From Adineta steineri (taxonomy: Eukaryota; Rotifera; Eurotatoria; Adinetida; Adinetidae): DNA of 64,000 bases. The translations under genes were made by a program, and so were the position numbers. Under the pieces are notes generated by a model. It saw nothing but the letters and a program-made list of their open reading frames with translations, ran no database searches and had not been told where the DNA came from. Shown here piece after piece: positions 33,608-47,564 of this stretch (positions are counted from its first letter, which is position 1; each line of letters opens with the position of its first letter). The stretch covers positions 85,381 to 149,380 of the forward strand of contig CAJNOI010000199.1 of assembly GCA_905250115.1 (NCBI GenBank), read 5' to 3'.

Positions 33608-33870
33608 TGTCAATCAATGATCAATGAATGGTTGTATGCATGTAATGAAGTCAATCAATTGCTCTGACTTTATTGGATTATTTGATATGTCAATGAATGT
33701 CTAGAACGATAGATGTCATGTATTATATTTCATAATATTTAACCTAATAATAATTGGTTGATTTTAATGTCTAACGTCAACACGTGTTCGATAAAAACCT
33801 TTTTTTAAATATTTTTTTTGTAATCACGCCTGAAACAATAATTGACGAGATTACTGCACCAACTAGTTTA
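33608..33870. promoter_or_regulatory. Shared divergent promoter region, tetraspanin/FIP1
   Basis: 263 bp lie between divergent start codons. An upstream in-frame, coding-like extension of FIP1 exon 1 (33785-33870) lacks an ATG, so the FIP1 transcript may start with a further small exon here. No TATA box is evident. Confidence 0.4.
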
Positions 33871-36353
33871 ATGTCGGATACAAATGAGACAGTAAAAGAA
33901 ACCGGTGTTAATCATGATGAAGAAGATGAACAACAACAAGAAGAAGAAACATGGCTATATGAAAGTATGAGAAAAATAAGTTTTTTATTAATATGTACAT
34001 TATTTATTTGTAGACAATAAAGCAAAAGATGATGAAATCATGTAAGTATTTTATTCAATAATTTTATTTATCTAGATGAAGGTTTTGTTGATAGAGATAA
34101 TACAGCTACACCATTAATTGATGAAATAGCAGCACAAGAAATGGATGTGAAAGTATGTGTATGTCTATGTTTTAGAGAAAATAATCAACTTAATATTTTT
34201 ATTTACAGGAAAATACAACAACAACAACAATTCCAATAGCAATGTCATCAATTAGTAATCAAGTAGATGAGGATTCAGATTCAGATGATGATGGAATAAA
34301 AATAACGATAGGAAATTATGACCCAGATGCAACAAATTTTCAAATAAATCGACGAAAAAATCGAGGAATGTTATCAGGTAGAACAAATTTAGCTTTTTTT
34401 TGCAGTGTGTAAATTTAAATAACGTGCTAGGAGTTCCTATTATGGCGTCAAAACTACCAACAATACGTGGTATAGATTTGGATGCACAAGGTGTTATTAA
34501 TGGAAAACCAACGTATGAATATGATATACTCAATGCTTACAAAGATGAAGAAAAGCCATGGAAAAAACCAGGTTCGATTATTTATGATCTTCACATTTTC
34601 TTATGCTATGAAATTATTTTAGGAGCAGATATTGTTGATTATTTTAATTATGGTTTTACCGAAGAAGTTTGGGCACAATATTGTAATCGACAACGACAAC
34701 TCTCTTCAGATAATAATTTAGCACGTCTTAATCCTGTACATGTAAGACTTTTTCAATCTTTAACATATTCTAGTTATCTTTTGTTAGAACCCACATATGC
34801 CACCAATGCATTCTGATCATCCTTCAATGATGCATACAATGAATAATCCTCATCCAATGATGATGATGAATAGACCTCAAAACTTACAAATGATGACACG
34901 TCCTATGAACAATCGAAAATCTGATGGAAGAATTGATGTTATTGGTAAGTTGAAGAATTGTAAATATAGTAAACATTGACCAATTATTATTTCAAGGTGC
35001 AACTGATCAAACGTCTCGTCGACAGATGCTCGAGACATTAAATAATTTTGAACATCACCAATTTGTGAATGGTTCATCATTGCAAGTTTTAGTTAATTCT
35101 CATAAGAAAAGTTCATTTATTTTTCTTTATTCAGTCCTGGTAATAATCAATCATCGAATGGGCAAACGGTAGGTGATCTCATATCATCACCACAACCAGC
35201 AACTAATAATGGTCCTTCACCATCTCATGGAACATTTTCAGGTACTCCTCATCATATACCTCAATTTGGTCTACATCGATTACCTATGATGCCTGTATCG
35301 AATGGTATGCCATTTCGACCTCCATTTGGTCATCTACATAGACTCGGTGGTCCACAATTTTATCCTCATGGACCTCCTATGGGAATGCATGGTGATAGGT
35401 AAAATTGATTTTATTACTTCGACGAAATCTTTCAAAAATTTAATTTAGACTTCAACGACCATATTTTGTACCTCATTATCCTCAACAACCATGGGATAAG
35501 TTAGTATTTTATATTCTTTATCTCTATCTATTGATTATATTTTATAGTGCTGGTAGACCTCCTATGCATCGTTTTCCACTTGAAACTATTGGATCAGCAA
35601 ATAGTGGTAATGAACATGCACCTTATAATAGAAGTCCAGCAGTTGAAGATCATTTATCACGTACATCAACACCAGAAGAAAATCGTGCTAATGGTGATAG
35701 TGGTGCTACTATTGGTGATATTGATGAAGCATCAAAAAATGATCGTTATAAAGAACGATACAGGTATATTTGTAATATTTTATGTATAGATGAAAGTCAA
35801 TTGTATTTTTGTTTCATAAAGAAATGATCAGGATTATCAATCACCGTCTGCTCGTGATCGTCCACCATCTAAAGATCGTTCATCATCATCCTATCATACA
35901 CATCGTCGTAGTAGAGAACATGAATATGAACGACCGAAAAATGATAGAAAATCATCAAAAGATCGAGATGATAAATATGAACGATATTCACGAAAGTAAT
36001 TTGTCTTTGAATTTATTTGTTATTTATACTTATCAATATTTTATTATTTAAGACGACATCATAAAGATGATAGTAGTCATCAACATCAAGGTACTGATGA
36101 ATCGACTCGTATTGTTCGTTCATTACATCGTACACCTACAAAAGATGGATCTTCACCTTCAAATGATATATCTCAACTATTAAATAAACAACCAGAAATA
36201 ATTGAAATCGATGCAACACCATCATCAACAAATCGAGTACGTCGTGATGATTCTGAACGTTCATCTTCACGACATAATCATCATAAAAAATCTTCAAAAC
36301 GATCACGACATGATAGTGATAATGAACGAAGTAATAGTCAACATCATCGATGA
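33871..36353 (+). CDS. FIP1L1: Pre-mRNA 3'-end-processing factor FIP1
   Basis: About 11 short exons. The key Fip1 motif is split over two exons: GIDLDAQGVINGKPTYEYDI, then EKPWKKPG|ADIVDYFNYGFTEEVW, nearly identical to animal FIP1L1 (..KPWRKPGADLSDYFNYGF). Upstream are acidic exons with EETWLYE and DEDSDSDDDGIKITIGNYDP, as in the orthologue. A conserved DGRIDVIG lies after a Met/Pro-rich stretch. The C-terminus is Pro-rich and then Arg/Ser/Asp/His-rich (RERD-like), ending RSNSQHHR. FIP1 belongs to CPSF, binds poly(A) polymerase and U-rich RNA, and acts in the nucleus. I chose the ATG at 33871 (MSDTNETVKETG). One exon junction near 35090-35140 I could not place exactly. Confidence 0.92.
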
Positions 36354-36611
36354 ACAAAAAAGCAGAAATCAATTAGGGAACAAATACAAACTCGACGAAT
36401 TAATTCGAAACCTTATCTTATCTCACAAAACAAATTAATGCATAAATTTTATTTTCAGTTTCTTTTTTGCTGTTATGTATATTTGTTTTCTGATTGTTAT
36501 GTAACCTTGTCTTTCCATTCTCTGTTAATTTCAGAGATAAATGACTAAGTATATAATTGATATTTGTATTAAATATCTATGATTGTTGTAGATTTTTATC
36601 TATATTAACAA

Positions 36612-38135
36612 ATGGCTAGTCCACGTACCCGGTCGGTTTTAAAAGATCTTAAATTAAAAGATGATAATAATGTTTGTTTTGAATGTGGAGCATTAAATCC
36701 TCAATGGGTTTCAGTTTCCTATGGTAAGAAATGTGATTGAACTGTGAATTATTTATTCTGATTTTCTTTTTTGTCATATTTACCTAGGTATTTTTATATG
36801 TCTTGAATGTTCGGGTAAACATCGTGGATTAGGTGTTCATTTATCGTTTGTACGTTCAGTAACAATGGATAAATGGAAAGATCTTGAACTTGAAAAAATG
36901 AAAGCTGGTGGAAATCGTAAAGCGAAAGATTTTCTTTCAAGTCAACCGGATTATAATGCAAATACAATGAGTTTGCAACAACGATATAATTCTCGTGCTG
37001 CTGCTCTCTATCGAGATAAAATTACGACAGAAGCACAGGGTAAAACATGGTCAATAAATTCGTCACCAGCCCAAAATCATAGTTCTTCTTATGTATCATC
37101 TTCATCATCAAGTTTGACTGAAAAACCATCAAGAGTAAGAGTCAAATTTTACTAATGAAAATTATATTTATAGTTTTATTTGATTAGCCAACACCAACAG
37201 AACGACCACAATATAGAGCATCTGAACAGCGAAGTGAAGATTATAGTGGTGGTGGTGGTGGTTATCAAAATAGTGGATCTAATGATCAACAATATGCATC
37301 CGGTCTTGGTAGTGGTAATCCAAAATATTGGGGTTTTGGCAATACAAATTATGATGCATCATCGGAACGACAAGCATCAAATCCAGATTTAGTTGGAGCA
37401 TCACTTTCAAATGCTGCTAAATGGGCCGGTGTTGCTAAAGATTCAGTTTTTAGTTTATCCAAAACAGCAGCTAACAAAGCAACTGAATTAACATCAAAAG
37501 TAACTGAACAAGCTAAAGATGGTTCATTACTAACTAATGTTTCATCGGGTGTAACGACTATTGCATCATCCATGGGTAAACTCGGTACAAAAACATGGTC
37601 CGATATGCAATCGTTATGGTCAGGAGCAGATTATCATACCGGTAACCGAGAAGATCAACGATTACATAATAATAATAATTATACGGATTCAGTAAGTTGA
37701 ATTTTCTTTATACAAAATATAAAATATCTTTTTTTATGTTTCTAGAATGATTGGTCTTCTTCATATCAACAACAATCACCATCGACAAACTTTAATGACA
37801 ATTCTAGTTATCATAATACGTTTAATAGTTTACCAACTTCAAATTCTTATCATCAACAACAACAGTCTAAATCAAATAATGATGTTTCAAATCGAGGACG
37901 TGATGATAGTTTTGAATCATGGTTAAATGATGAACCAAGTTCAAAACCAGCGGCTAGTGCAACACGATCAACATCTTCGAAGAAAACAGGAAATACAAGT
38001 TCATCAAAATCTAAATCGGAACCTAAACCTAAACCAGAACCAAAACCAGCGCCAGCACCGAATCTAATCAATTTCGACGATGAAAAATGGGCTCTTGATG
38101 ATGATGCTGGATGGGAATCGATCGATACCAAATAG
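36612..38135 (+). CDS. ARFGAP1: ADP-ribosylation factor GTPase-activating protein 1 (ARFGAP1)
   Basis: Four exons (36612-36723, 36788-37134, 37188-37691, 37746-38135). The N-terminal ArfGAP domain has the zinc finger [24 protein letters not shown] followed by the arginine finger region KHRGLGVHLSFVRSVTMDKW. It then shows the ARFGAP1-specific SQPDYNANTMSLQQRYNSRA block. The middle has amphipathic Ser/Thr/Ala segments (KWAGVAKDSVFSLSKTAANK, TKVTEQAKDGS-like), corresponding to the ALPS curvature-sensing motifs. The C-terminus ends with a WESIDTK-type motif. It stimulates GTP hydrolysis on Arf1 at the Golgi during COPI transport. It lies 258 bp downstream of FIP1 on the same strand. Confidence 0.96.
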
Positions 38136-41064
<2,929 letters not shown>

Positions 41065-41549
41065 TTATCTCCGATTTTACATTTCAAAGAACAAAAAAGA
41101 TTACTATATTATTTCTTCTTCTTGGGTTTTTTGTTTCCGTTTTTTTTCTCTGTTTGAGATGAGATAAATAATATTTTTTTAAAGACTTCGTATCCTTTCA
41201 AGAAAAATTTAACATTAGATAACTTCGAAAAACTGAGAAAAATATATATCGTTTCATTCTAATCAAAATTGAAACAACCGATCGAAAAAAATTTTTTTTT
41301 CAGAGAATTCGAAGCTATTGAATTTTGTTGAGTGTCTTATTGTGTTCATTGTTTTTGATAGGAGAAAGTCTTTAAAATTACCGTTAACCGTTCGATTCTT
41401 TTTTTTTCTCATTTTTATTTGTATATTATACTTTTGTTCTTGTTCTTGATGAATAAAAGACAGGTATTTAGCTGAATTGGTTTTATTTTGTTTGGGAAGA
41501 AGAAAAAAAACATATACAAAATAATTTTATAAAAATATTTAAGCTCGAT
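41065..41549. other. Convergent intergenic region TDO2/BBOF1
   Basis: 485 bp of T-rich then AT-rich sequence between converging genes, taken as 3' UTRs. AATAAAAG at ~41452 may be the TDO2 poly(A) signal. Confidence 0.4.
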
Positions 41550-44015
41550 TTATGTGAGAGTTGGTGATGAAATCTGAGGTAATTTCGGTACACCTGATGG
41601 ACTAATATTACTTCTTGAATCTGATCGACTTTGATTTTGTATTGTACTATCTGTTTGAGTTACAAATATATTATTCGTATTATCAATTGGACTATCATCA
41701 TGAGTTGATTGTTCACTAAAAAAACAACAACAACAAAGGTTTTTACGATAGATAAATAAAAGGAAAATCTTACGTATCAATGGTTGTTTCAATTATATTT
41801 GTTTTTCTTGCATTCATTCGAATAAATAATTCTCGAAGTACTTGTTCTTTTTGTTCCCATGTTAAATCATTAACAGTTATTCCATTAGTATGATTGTCCC
41901 TATACGATAAAAGAAAATAATCTCCCAGGTATTAAAAAAAATTCAGATTTATCATGGAGTGATCTTTTTCTCTTCATACTTGTCATTGCATCATCCTCCT
42001 ACGTCATAGTCCGGTGACATCTGCTCATCCATTTCATCATCTTTTTTTCTATCTATCCTAGATTCTTTCATCATCTTATTGTAAACTCTTTGTATCCATA
42101 GATTTCGTAATAAAAGACATGACTCAATGAAGTTTTAGGCAACAGCGGTTAATAATTTTTCTCTATTCGGTAAAATCATAACATGAAAATTTGCTCACAG
42201 TGTTTTATCTAGGTTCTGTTTTTCGGATGGGCGGCGCTCACCCGGACCATCTCAAAATATACAACTACTGTATTTTTTTGGGTGGGCAGACCGAATTTCA
42301 GGGTCAGCGTCGCCCACCCACTGAATAAAACACTGTTTGCTCATGTCACTTATCAATTATAAACTTTACCATTTATTTTCTTCATGTAAATCTTGAAATG
42401 AACCATTTCTATTGAATTCACTTAATGTTCTCATTCTTGTTAAATCTTCTGGTGCATGATATACATTTAACATTCGATTTTCATTTGTATTATAATTATC
42501 TTTATTATGTTCTAAACGATTCTGAATAACTTGTTTTTTAACATGTTGTAATGCATCCAAAAACATAGCTTCTAAATCTGAACGTTGTTCAAGAATTGTT
42601 TTACCTAATTTTTTAACTTTATTCATTTCTTTTCCTTTTAATTCTAAAGCACGTTCTAATTTAACAATTTCATTACGTGATGATTGTTGTTCGATATCAG
42701 ATCGTTCAATAAGTTTTATTCTTTGAACATTAAATTCATCAATATATTGTGTTAATGATGTTTCTAAATGTTGAATTTTTTCTTTTAACTAAATTTAATA
42801 AAATCATTTGTATATTAAAATCTATTTGCTTCCTATTACTTCTTTTATTGATTTATTTTGTTTTTGTACTTGTTCAATTTTTTCTTTCATTAATGAATCA
42901 TTTGTTTCTTTATCATCTATAACTTCAGCAGCTTGTTTTGCTAATTGTTCTTTTAGATATTGTACATCAACTAATTCTTGTTTATAAATATGTAATGATT
43001 TAATAAGATCAACATTTTCTTTATAAATACTTCGACCTTTTTCATCTAAAGTTCTGAATAGAAAAAATATAGAAAAAAAAATTCAAGATTTATTTTCGTA
43101 CTTTATTGCTTCATTTTGTGCATGTTCAGCTATAGCTTCAATTTTTTTATTTGATTCCTGGTGTAAACGTTTTTTCTCATCGGCAAATTGTCGTTCAAAT
43201 CTTTCCAATGATTCTTTTTGATCACCTTCATTCATCATCATAACTTGTTTAATCTATAAAAAATTGAGATTATAAAACAAAAGAGAAGAAAATATAAACT
43301 CTTACTTCATCAAGTTCTTTTTGCATTTGAGCTTTTCGTTTTCGAAAATCTTTTATTTGATTAAGTTCATGTCGAACAATATCTAATTCACTTTCTTTTC
43401 TAGCTAATTTTTCATCTAGAAAACGTCTTTGTTGTTTGAAATCAACCATCTTGAAAGAAACAACAAGTATAATTATAGAATTTAGTAAATAAAGATAGAT
43501 ATACATACTAATTCATCTTTTTCTTTAGCTTGTTCTACATGAAGATCTTTGTATTCTTGTTGTAGACGTTCAATCTATTCGATTATAAATAGAATAAGTT
43601 GATTATTTAGATAATAATTTACCTCAGCATCTTTTTCAAGATCTTGTTTTTTCAGAAAGGATATTACATCTAAAGTATCCTTTTCTGTTTGACGCATTTG
43701 CTCACTTAATACTTCATGTTCACTATTCAAGTTATCATATCTTTCTCTATTTTAATAAAATACAAGAAGAATTTGTATACATTGAAAAATCTTATTTTGC
43801 TAACCGAATTTGTTTTCGTGAGTTATCCACCATATTAAGTCGAGTTTGCCATATTAGTGTATTTTTAGCAGCCATTTTGACAGGCGAATCATTTTTTTTG
43901 CCTTTTTTTCTTGATAATAGAAAGTTTAGATTAGTTTTTAAGAATTTATAATCTTAGCTCACCCTTTTCCTTTCTTCCCTTTACCACCTTTCTTTCCTTT
44001 GCCTTTTTTTGGCAT
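41550..44015 (-). CDS. BBOF1: Basal body-orientation factor 1 (BBOF1/CCDC176)
   Basis: The ATG is at 44013-44015 and the stop at 41550-41552. About ten exons encode a long coiled-coil protein. The N-terminus is Lys/Gly-rich (MPKKGKGKKGGKGKKGKG), as in vertebrate BBOF1. Highly conserved blocks follow: LKKQDLEKDAEIERLQQEYK, EHAQNEAIKTLDEKGRSIYK, then EMNKVKKLGKTILEQRSDLE-AMFLDALQHVKKQV, and near the C-terminus NDLTWEQKEQVLRELFIRMN. The C-terminal tail is disordered and Ser/Thr-rich. BBOF1 is a centriole/axoneme protein that aligns basal bodies in multiciliated cells. The intron 41902-42370 contains an intact hAT-like MITE. The gene is convergent with TDO2. Confidence 0.93.
42198..42335. mobile_element. 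hAT-type MITE, 138 bp, with 8-bp target-site duplication
   Basis: The element begins CAGTGTTTTAT and ends ATAAAACACTG (11-bp perfect terminal inverted repeats). It is flanked by the identical octamer TTTGCTCA at 42190-42197 and 42336-42343. An 8-bp duplication and CAGTG termini are the hAT signature. Inside, a second inverted pair (GGGCGGCGCTCACCC / GGGTCAGCGTCGCCC) makes it a foldback. There is no coding capacity. It sits in a BBOF1 intron. Confidence 0.9.
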
Positions 44016-44671
44016 TATTGAATCTAAAATAATTCAATGATCGTATAGAAATATTTTGTCTATAAAATTATATTAAGATTTTTTTTCAAATTTCAATCGC
44101 CATTTGCAATCACTTTATTTAAAAAATATGAGCAACAACCTCTTTGCGTTATGAATAATAAATAACAGATGTCACACAATGATGATCATTAAACAAGGAA
44201 AAAATAATATAATCTTCAAGCGATACTTTCTTTCTTATTAAATGTTGAACTACTAGGAAATAAAATCGATTTCATATCCAGCACTTTAAATTATACAAAG
44301 ACACGCAAATTAGTTAAAAACAAAGAAAAAAAAATATTTCAGTGTTTTTCTGTATTCACTAAATGGCAGCTGTCACCAGGCTCGTTTGCATGTTAGATGA
44401 AAATTGTTTTATATATATAATCGGCTTTGCTCCCTCTCTCTCTCTCCCCTTTTCCTTCGTTTTCATTTTGACTGCTTTTGTAAGAACAACAACATCTATA
44501 AAGCAAATGAAAGGATCGGTAGTGTAAACAACAGCAATAGCCGTTTTTTATTGCTCTCTCTCTCCCTCGCTCTCTCTCTCTCTCTTTCTCTTTTACTCAT
44601 TTATTTGAAAACAGTTACAAGACTAGAAGTTCTCATCGAAGTACTTGTTTTTGACTATATGTATTTATTGA
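44016..44671. other. Divergent intergenic region with CT microsatellites
   Basis: The region holds (CT)n tracts at 44433-44450 and 44552-44588, probably the 5' UTR/promoter of the + strand gene. No RNA gene is seen. Confidence 0.4.
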
Positions 44672-45369
44672 ATGAAGCATAAACTTACGAAACGATCCTT
44701 ATCTAATAAACATCTTCAGCCACGTTCATTGCCAACGCAAGCAAGACGTTTATCAACACCACATGATTATAATAGAACTTTAACACCCAGTAAAACTAAT
44801 TCAGGCGCCAATATTACTGATTCAGATTCTCATGTATTATGTTTAAAACCAAATGTACCACTAAAAACTCAAAAATTACTAAAACGTGATTTATTACGTT
44901 GTAGTAACCAACGTCCATCACTTCTTGGTGTACAAACATTACAACCACCTCGTATTCATCATGGATCACAACCCGTTCATTCTTTAAACCCATCATCAGT
45001 TAATCATCAGGCTGCTAAACGTCATGGTTCATTACCAGATAATCCTCAAACACTTCATGCTACAATTGATCGTGTTGGCCCATGGCCAGATATATCTATA
45101 AACTGTCTTCGTTCAGAAGGAAATAGTATTATACAACCGTTAAAAAACTTTCGTAGTACAAAAAATTCCCGTTTTTTTTCACCAAAATATTATGCTGCGT
45201 TAGCTGAGAATAATACAAAATTCAAGTTTCAGCCGAAACAATCTTATATTGAAGAATATCGTAGACAAAAAGGTTATTTAATAAGTTCACAACCAACTCC
45301 ACAATCAACATCTTTATCATCCTCATCATACGGACGATTACAACGATCCGATGATGATCAAATATCAGC
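44672..45369 (+). CDS. Unrecognised protein, 3' part lost in an assembly gap
   Basis: An open frame of ~232 codons from ATG 44672 runs directly into the 100-N gap, so the protein is incomplete. It is basic and low-complexity (Ser/Pro/Gln/His-rich), with a more ordered C-terminal portion FFSPKYYAALAENNTKFKFQ followed by PKQSYIEEYRRQKGYL. There is no signal peptide, membrane segment or recognisable domain. Codon use is like that of neighbouring genes and no stop occurs over 690 bp in AT-rich DNA, so it is probably real. Its start lies ~650 bp from divergent BBOF1. I do not recognise it. Confidence 0.6.
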
Positions 45370-45469
45370 NNNNNNNNNNNNNNNNNNNNNNNNNNNNNNN
45401 NNNNNNNNNNNNNNNNNNNNNNNNNNNNNNNNNNNNNNNNNNNNNNNNNNNNNNNNNNNNNNNNNNNNN
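45370..45469. other. Assembly gap (100 N)
   Basis: A run of 100 N interrupting the unrecognised gene that starts at 44672. Sequence after the gap (45470 onward) shows no continuing open frame of note. Confidence 1.
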
Positions 45470-46281
45470 ATATAAAATAAGAATACAAACCTGTCATTTG
45501 TATAGAATATGTCACGGGTAGTAACAAAAAAATTTATGTAAACAGTATTGTTTCATTTTTTTGTTTGTTGAATTATTTATTCTATTCGTCTTTTTTTTTT
45601 TGTAGTTAATTTTGTGTACGTCATCCATGCGATGACTGAAAATGACATTGAATATTACTCAAGGAAAGAAAAAACAACAGATGAAATATATGCAATAATC
45701 AATTAATAAGTTTTCTCATACACAAAAGAATAATTAAAGAAATAAGTTCTATTTTTGAATGAACAAAAATCTTTTTTGAAATGAATTGTTTTTTAGAGAA
45801 CTTTTTGTTTGATATAATCTATCGATTGTACAATAACTGAATAGTTGTTTATGAGACATAAAAACACTTGAATTATGTCTGCCATTCGCCGATCAAATAA
45901 ATATTTTGATTTTGTTTTTAAAACTCGAAAAAAAGCAGATTTTCATCCATTAAATTTCGAATAGAAAGAAAAATAAAATTGTTTACTAATGATATTCTTT
46001 TATTAATCTACTCATTGAAACATTCTACACACTCAATAACAAGGCCATAATAGTTTGTGAAAGTAAAAGGAATTATACGAAATATTTATTAAAACTTTGG
46101 TTAAAATCTTTAGCGAATAAAGTCCATCTAATAGTTACAATGGAATTATCTTATTTTAATATTTTTAGAAAAAAAATATTAGAGATATCATTATTTGTAC
46201 TCTTTTTAAAAGCAAAAAAAAAGAAATGTATGCGTATGTGAATCATGTTAGTTTTAGTGGAGGAAAGAAAAAAAAGAATGG
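45470..46281. other. Region between gap and tRNA
   Basis: About 800 bp of AT-rich DNA, possibly the 3' UTR of the interrupted gene. I see no ORF, repeat or RNA before the tRNA terminator. Confidence 0.4.
46268..46275 (-). terminator. Pol III terminator of tRNA-Phe
   Basis: On the minus strand a run of eight T follows the tRNA 3' end by seven bases. This is a standard RNA polymerase III stop. Confidence 0.8.
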
Positions 46282-46292
46282 TGCCGTGACCC

Positions 46293-46349
<57 letters not shown>

Positions 46350-46354
46350 CCGGC
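46282..46354 (-). tRNA. tRNA-Phe (anticodon GAA)
   Basis: A 73-nt intronless tRNA with all arms. The 5' acceptor strand is GCCGGGA. The D-arm and A box are in TAGCTCAGTTGGGAGAGC. The anticodon arm CAGACTGAAGATCTG carries GAA. The T-arm and B box are in GGTTCGATCCC, and the discriminator is A. It is nearly identical to animal tRNA-Phe. The acceptor stem has one unpaired position (G5 opposite A68). The genome continues with CCA directly after the discriminator base. Confidence 0.97.
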
Positions 46355-47564
46355 GATATGTAATGAATTTAGATTTCAAACAGATGATTGAATTATTAAA
46401 AAATCAGCAGCATATTACTATCTTAATATAATAATTGTTTATAACTATTTACCAAAATCATTCTCTACGTTCCATATTCACGTACTGTTATAATATTTGT
46501 ATAAATAATTTTTGAAAAGTATGAACTTTTTTCATTACTATCACGTTTCTCCTAGAAAGATCAGTTAGTTAAATAATCTTTCTGAAACTGATCCATAATT
46601 TTAGAAAAGGTTCGTTAATTAGATCATGTACAACAAACTATATTCTTGTACTTTCTATTATTATTATTATTATGATGAGTTAAAATTAGAAGAAAAGATT
46701 AAAAAAATATTTTTTCATGAAACGTTTTTTTTCTTCAAACTTTAATTCTAATCTGTTTATTGGACTTATGAATGAATGAATGAAAATACCATACTAGTTC
46801 TTGTCAACAGCAAAAAAACAAACATTCAAATATAGACAAAATTAAATTCTAATAATGTTTATTTAACAAATACTTGCATACCATCAAAATAGAACAAAAA
46901 CGAATCTTTCTCTTTTTTTCTAGATGATTTATTTTCAAAAAAACAGTATTACATTCCTTTCTTAATGCATACGAAGCCAACTAAATATGAAAATATTATT
47001 TATCATTCTCGATCTTCTTTCTCTACGTTCGTACTTAAAATTATAAAAATAGAATCGATTTATCAGTAGTACATTTAACATTCTATAAGTTCGTTTAAAA
47101 TCTTTCATACAAACTATTGTGATTTATCATCATACAAGATAAGTACGTAATAAAATGTCTTTATGATACAATATATTTTTAATCCAACCGAAATATTTTA
47201 TTAAACTAGCGCCATCTTAAATTTCTCGTATATATATTAGATAAAAAAACAAAGGAAATTCTTTCTTTCTTTATCTAATGAAATCTAATCTTGAAAAACT
47301 AATATTTACGATAGAATAAATTTTTTAATGATTGAAGTTTATTGCTTAGGTATCAACTAGCTTAATGGTATTAAATCGACGAATCATTTGTTAATTCGTC
47401 TGAACGAACAAAGAACGTCTGTAGGACAAAAGAATAAAAAACGCAGACGAATAATTGTTTTTTTTAAGGTTCTTTTTCGATTTAAATTACTTCAGATCAT
47501 TGAAATACATTGTAAATAATTCTTCTGACCTTGGTTTATTTTTTCTTCTTTTGTCTTCGGGAAA
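46355..47564. other. 1.2-kb region between tRNA and CEP350
   Basis: AT-rich, with a short TTA microsatellite (46658-46672). I see no coding exon or RNA gene. The right end should hold the CEP350 promoter and 5' UTR. Confidence 0.4.

Noticed and set aside
37349..38131. Antisense open stretches opposite ARFGAP1
   Set aside because: They are mirror images of Ser/Ala/Asp-rich coding sequence in ARFGAP1, with no promoter or homology of their own.
44404..44682. Leu/Ser-rich open stretch before the unrecognised gene
   Set aside because: It is generated by CT microsatellites and is better explained as 5' UTR.
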